This document shows, piece by piece, positions 6,050 through 7,389 of a DNA stretch of 7,389 nt. The first letter of the stretch is position 1. Every line of letters starts with the position of its first letter. Both the position numbers and the translations under genes were made by a program. The notes under the pieces were generated by a model that made no database searches, had not been told where the DNA came from, and saw only the letters and a program-made list of their open reading frames with translations. This DNA comes from DASRHK01 sp035650495. Its GTDB lineage: Bacteria; Pseudomonadota; Gammaproteobacteria; Nevskiales; Nevskiaceae. The DNA lies in NCBI GenBank assembly GCA_035650495.1, contig DASRHK010000169.1:1-7389 (forward strand), written 5' to 3'.

Positions 6050-7183
6050 GTGAACGCACCCTCTCCAGTTCTCTCGCTCGCGCGCGAGCTCATCGCGCGC
6101 AAATCGCTGACGCCGGATGACGCGGGCTGCTGCGAAGTCATCGGCGATCGCCTCGCGAAGCTCGGCTTCTCGCTCGAGTATCTGAACGCTGAAGGGGTGA
6201 CCAATCTGTGGGCCACGCGCGGCAGCGGCGCGCCGCTCTTCATCCTCGCCGGCCACACCGACATCGTTCCGCCCGGACCGGTCGAGCACTGGAAGAGCGA
6301 TCCGTTCACGCCGACGATCCGCGACGGGCATCTCTTCGGCCGCGGTGCCGCCGACATGAAGTCCGGGCTGTCGGCGATGGTGTGCGCCGTCGAAAGGCTC
6401 CTCGCATCATCGAAGCCGACGGGCACGCTCGCCTTCCTCATCACCAGCGATGAGGAAGGTTACGCGCGCCACGGCACGCGGCATGCGGTGAAAGTGCTCG
6501 AGTCGCGCGGCATCAAGCCCGACTTCGCGATCGTGGGCGAAGCCACGGGCGATCAGAAGCTCGGCGATCGCATCACCATCGGCCGCCGCGGCTCGCTCGG
6601 CTGCAATCTCAAGGTGCTCGGCAAGCAAGGCCACGTCGCTTATCCGGCGAAGGCCGACAATCCGATCCATCGGCTGGCGCCCGCGCTCGCGGAGCTGATC
6701 GCCACGTGCTGGGACGAAGGCAACGCGCACTTTCCCCCGACGTCGTTCCAGATCTCCAACGTCCATTCCGGCACGGGCGCGAACAACGTGATCCCCGGAC
6801 ATGCGGACGTGATCTTCAACTTCCGCTATTGCACCGAGTCGAGTGCCGACTCGCTGAAGGAGCGCGTGCACGCGGTGCTCGATCGGCACGCACTGAAATA
6901 CGAGGCGGATTGGTGGCACACCGGCGAGCCGTTCCTCACGGAGCAAGGCGCGCTCATCGCAGCCACGCGCGCGGCCATCGGCGAAGTGACCGGCTTGAAT
7001 CCGGTGCTGTTCACGGGCGGTGGCACGTCCGACGCGCGCTTCCTCGCGCCGTGGGGCGCCCAGACCATCGAGCTCGGGCCGGTGAACGACAGCATCCACA
7101 AGGTCGACGAGCACGTGCGCGTCGAGGATCTCGATCGGCTGTCCGAGATTTATCTGCGCGTGCTGCAGAAGCTGCTGCGCTGA
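6050..7183 (+). CDS. dapE: Succinyl-diaminopimelate desuccinylase DapE
   Basis: DapE hydrolyses N-succinyl-LL-diaminopimelate to LL-diaminopimelate and succinate, later in the pathway that DapD enters; it is a cytoplasmic di-zinc M20-family hydrolase, usually a dimer. From GTG at 6050 the product is 377 residues (E. coli 375). Expected zinc ligands and base are all visible: His69 and Asp71 in AGHTDIVPPG, bridging Asp102 in GRGAADMKSG, general base Glu135 with ligand Glu136 in ITSDEE, Glu164 in IVGE, and His350 in NDSIHK. The dimerisation/lid region spans about residues 178-290 (GRRGSLGCNL, GHVAYPAKADNPIHR, GTGANNVIPG). GTG at 6050 is preferred because PDDAGC then falls where it does in E. coli; an in-frame GTG at 6011 would add 13 unmatched residues. 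No Shine-Dalgarno sequence precedes either start. It is transcribed away from the protease, and the next reading frame begins 5 bases after its stop. Confidence 0.96.
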   Translation: MNAPSPVLSLARELIARKSLTPDDAGCCEVIGDRLAKLGFSLEYLNAEGVTNLWATRGSGAPLFILAGHTDIVPPGPVEHWKSDPFTPTIRDGHLFGRGAADMKSGLSAMVCAVERLLASSKPTGTLAFLITSDEEGYARHGTRHAVKVLESRGIKPDFAIVGEATGDQKLGDRITIGRRGSLGCNLKVLGKQGHVAYPAKADNPIHRLAPALAELIATCWDEGNAHFPPTSFQISNVHSGTGANNVIPGHADVIFNFRYCTESSADSLKERVHAVLDRHALKYEADWWHTGEPFLTEQGALIAATRAAIGEVTGLNPVLFTGGGTSDARFLAPWGAQTIELGPVNDSIHKVDEHVRVEDLDRLSEIYLRVLQKLLR

Positions 7184-7188
7184 TCCCG

Positions 7189-7389
7189 ATGCAGGCACTG
7201 TCGTTCGATCCGCCGTTCGGGCTGCGCGCAGCGTTCACGCAATCGCTCCTCGCGACCAAGCGTCCGGCCCGATGGCTGTGGCGGCGTCGCGGCATCGATC
7301 TTTCGCAGGCGCCGCAGACGTTGCTCGACTGCGGCGATGGCGTGCGGCTCACCGGCTATCACAGCCCGCAACCGTCGCCGCGCGGCCTC
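7189..7389 (+). CDS. Putative alpha/beta hydrolase, N-terminal fragment (cut by window edge)
   Basis: An open frame of 67 codons runs from ATG at 7189 to the right edge. It contains a basic segment (KRPARWLWRRRG, about 24-35) and then TLLDCGDGVRLTGYHSPQP (about 44-62). The pattern DxxDGVxLxGYHS resembles the first beta-hairpin at the start of alpha/beta hydrolase domains, just before the expected His-Gly oxyanion loop, which lies outside the window together with the nucleophile. The start is 5 bases after the dapE stop, suggesting translational coupling, but no clear Shine-Dalgarno sequence is present and the exact start is uncertain. The family call rests on a short stretch, and the substrate cannot be inferred. 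Confidence 0.6.
   Translation, partial: MQALSFDPPFGLRAAFTQSLLATKRPARWLWRRRGIDLSQAPQTLLDCGDGVRLTGYHSPQPSPRGL

Noticed and set aside
6407..7198. Minus-strand 263-codon frame overlapping dapE
   Set aside because: It is a GC-rich shadow of dapE with no motif, while the plus strand retains every metal ligand expected of DapE.

Overview
The window is GC-rich DNA with a strong C/G third-position bias and no sign of AT-rich foreign inserts. It looks like a chromosomal segment of a gammaproteobacterium. The neighbourhood of glnD and dapD, use of the succinylase branch of lysine/diaminopimelate synthesis, and a nearby dapE recall Xanthomonadales/Nevskiales/Steroidobacter-like genomes. That placement is from memory of gene order and protein resemblance, not from a search.

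Layout. Positions 1-1886 (+) hold the C-terminal two thirds of glnD, the PII uridylyltransferase/uridylyl-removing enzyme; its N-terminal nucleotidyltransferase domain lies off the left edge. Seven bases later comes dapD (1894-2715, +), a complete tetrahydrodipicolinate N-succinyltransferase. A strong GC hairpin (2741-2766) sits in the 72-base convergent gap and probably ends transcription from both sides. The minus strand from 5784 down to 2788 is one large gene for a secreted S8 (subtilisin-like) serine protease of 998 residues. It has a signal peptide, a propeptide, an intact catalytic triad, two accessory regions I cannot name and a C-terminal ASH/choice-of-anchor-D-type beta domain. A 265-base divergent intergenic region (5785-6049) separates it from dapE (6050-7183, +), succinyl-diaminopimelate desuccinylase. 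Five bases after dapE, a new reading frame (7189 to the right edge, +) looks like the N-terminus of an alpha/beta hydrolase.

How the genes fit together. GlnD senses glutamine and sets nitrogen assimilation through PII. DapD and DapE catalyse two steps of the same pathway to meso-diaminopimelate and lysine, needed for peptidoglycan and protein. The extracellular protease is unrelated in function and lies antisense between dapD and dapE, so it appears to interrupt an otherwise housekeeping cluster. I see no CRISPR array, tRNA, rRNA, insertion sequence or phage gene, and nothing that convincingly amounts to a new multi-gene system. The least ordinary items are the modular protease with its unassigned domains, a compact palindrome just upstream of its start, and a possible leaderless start of dapE.
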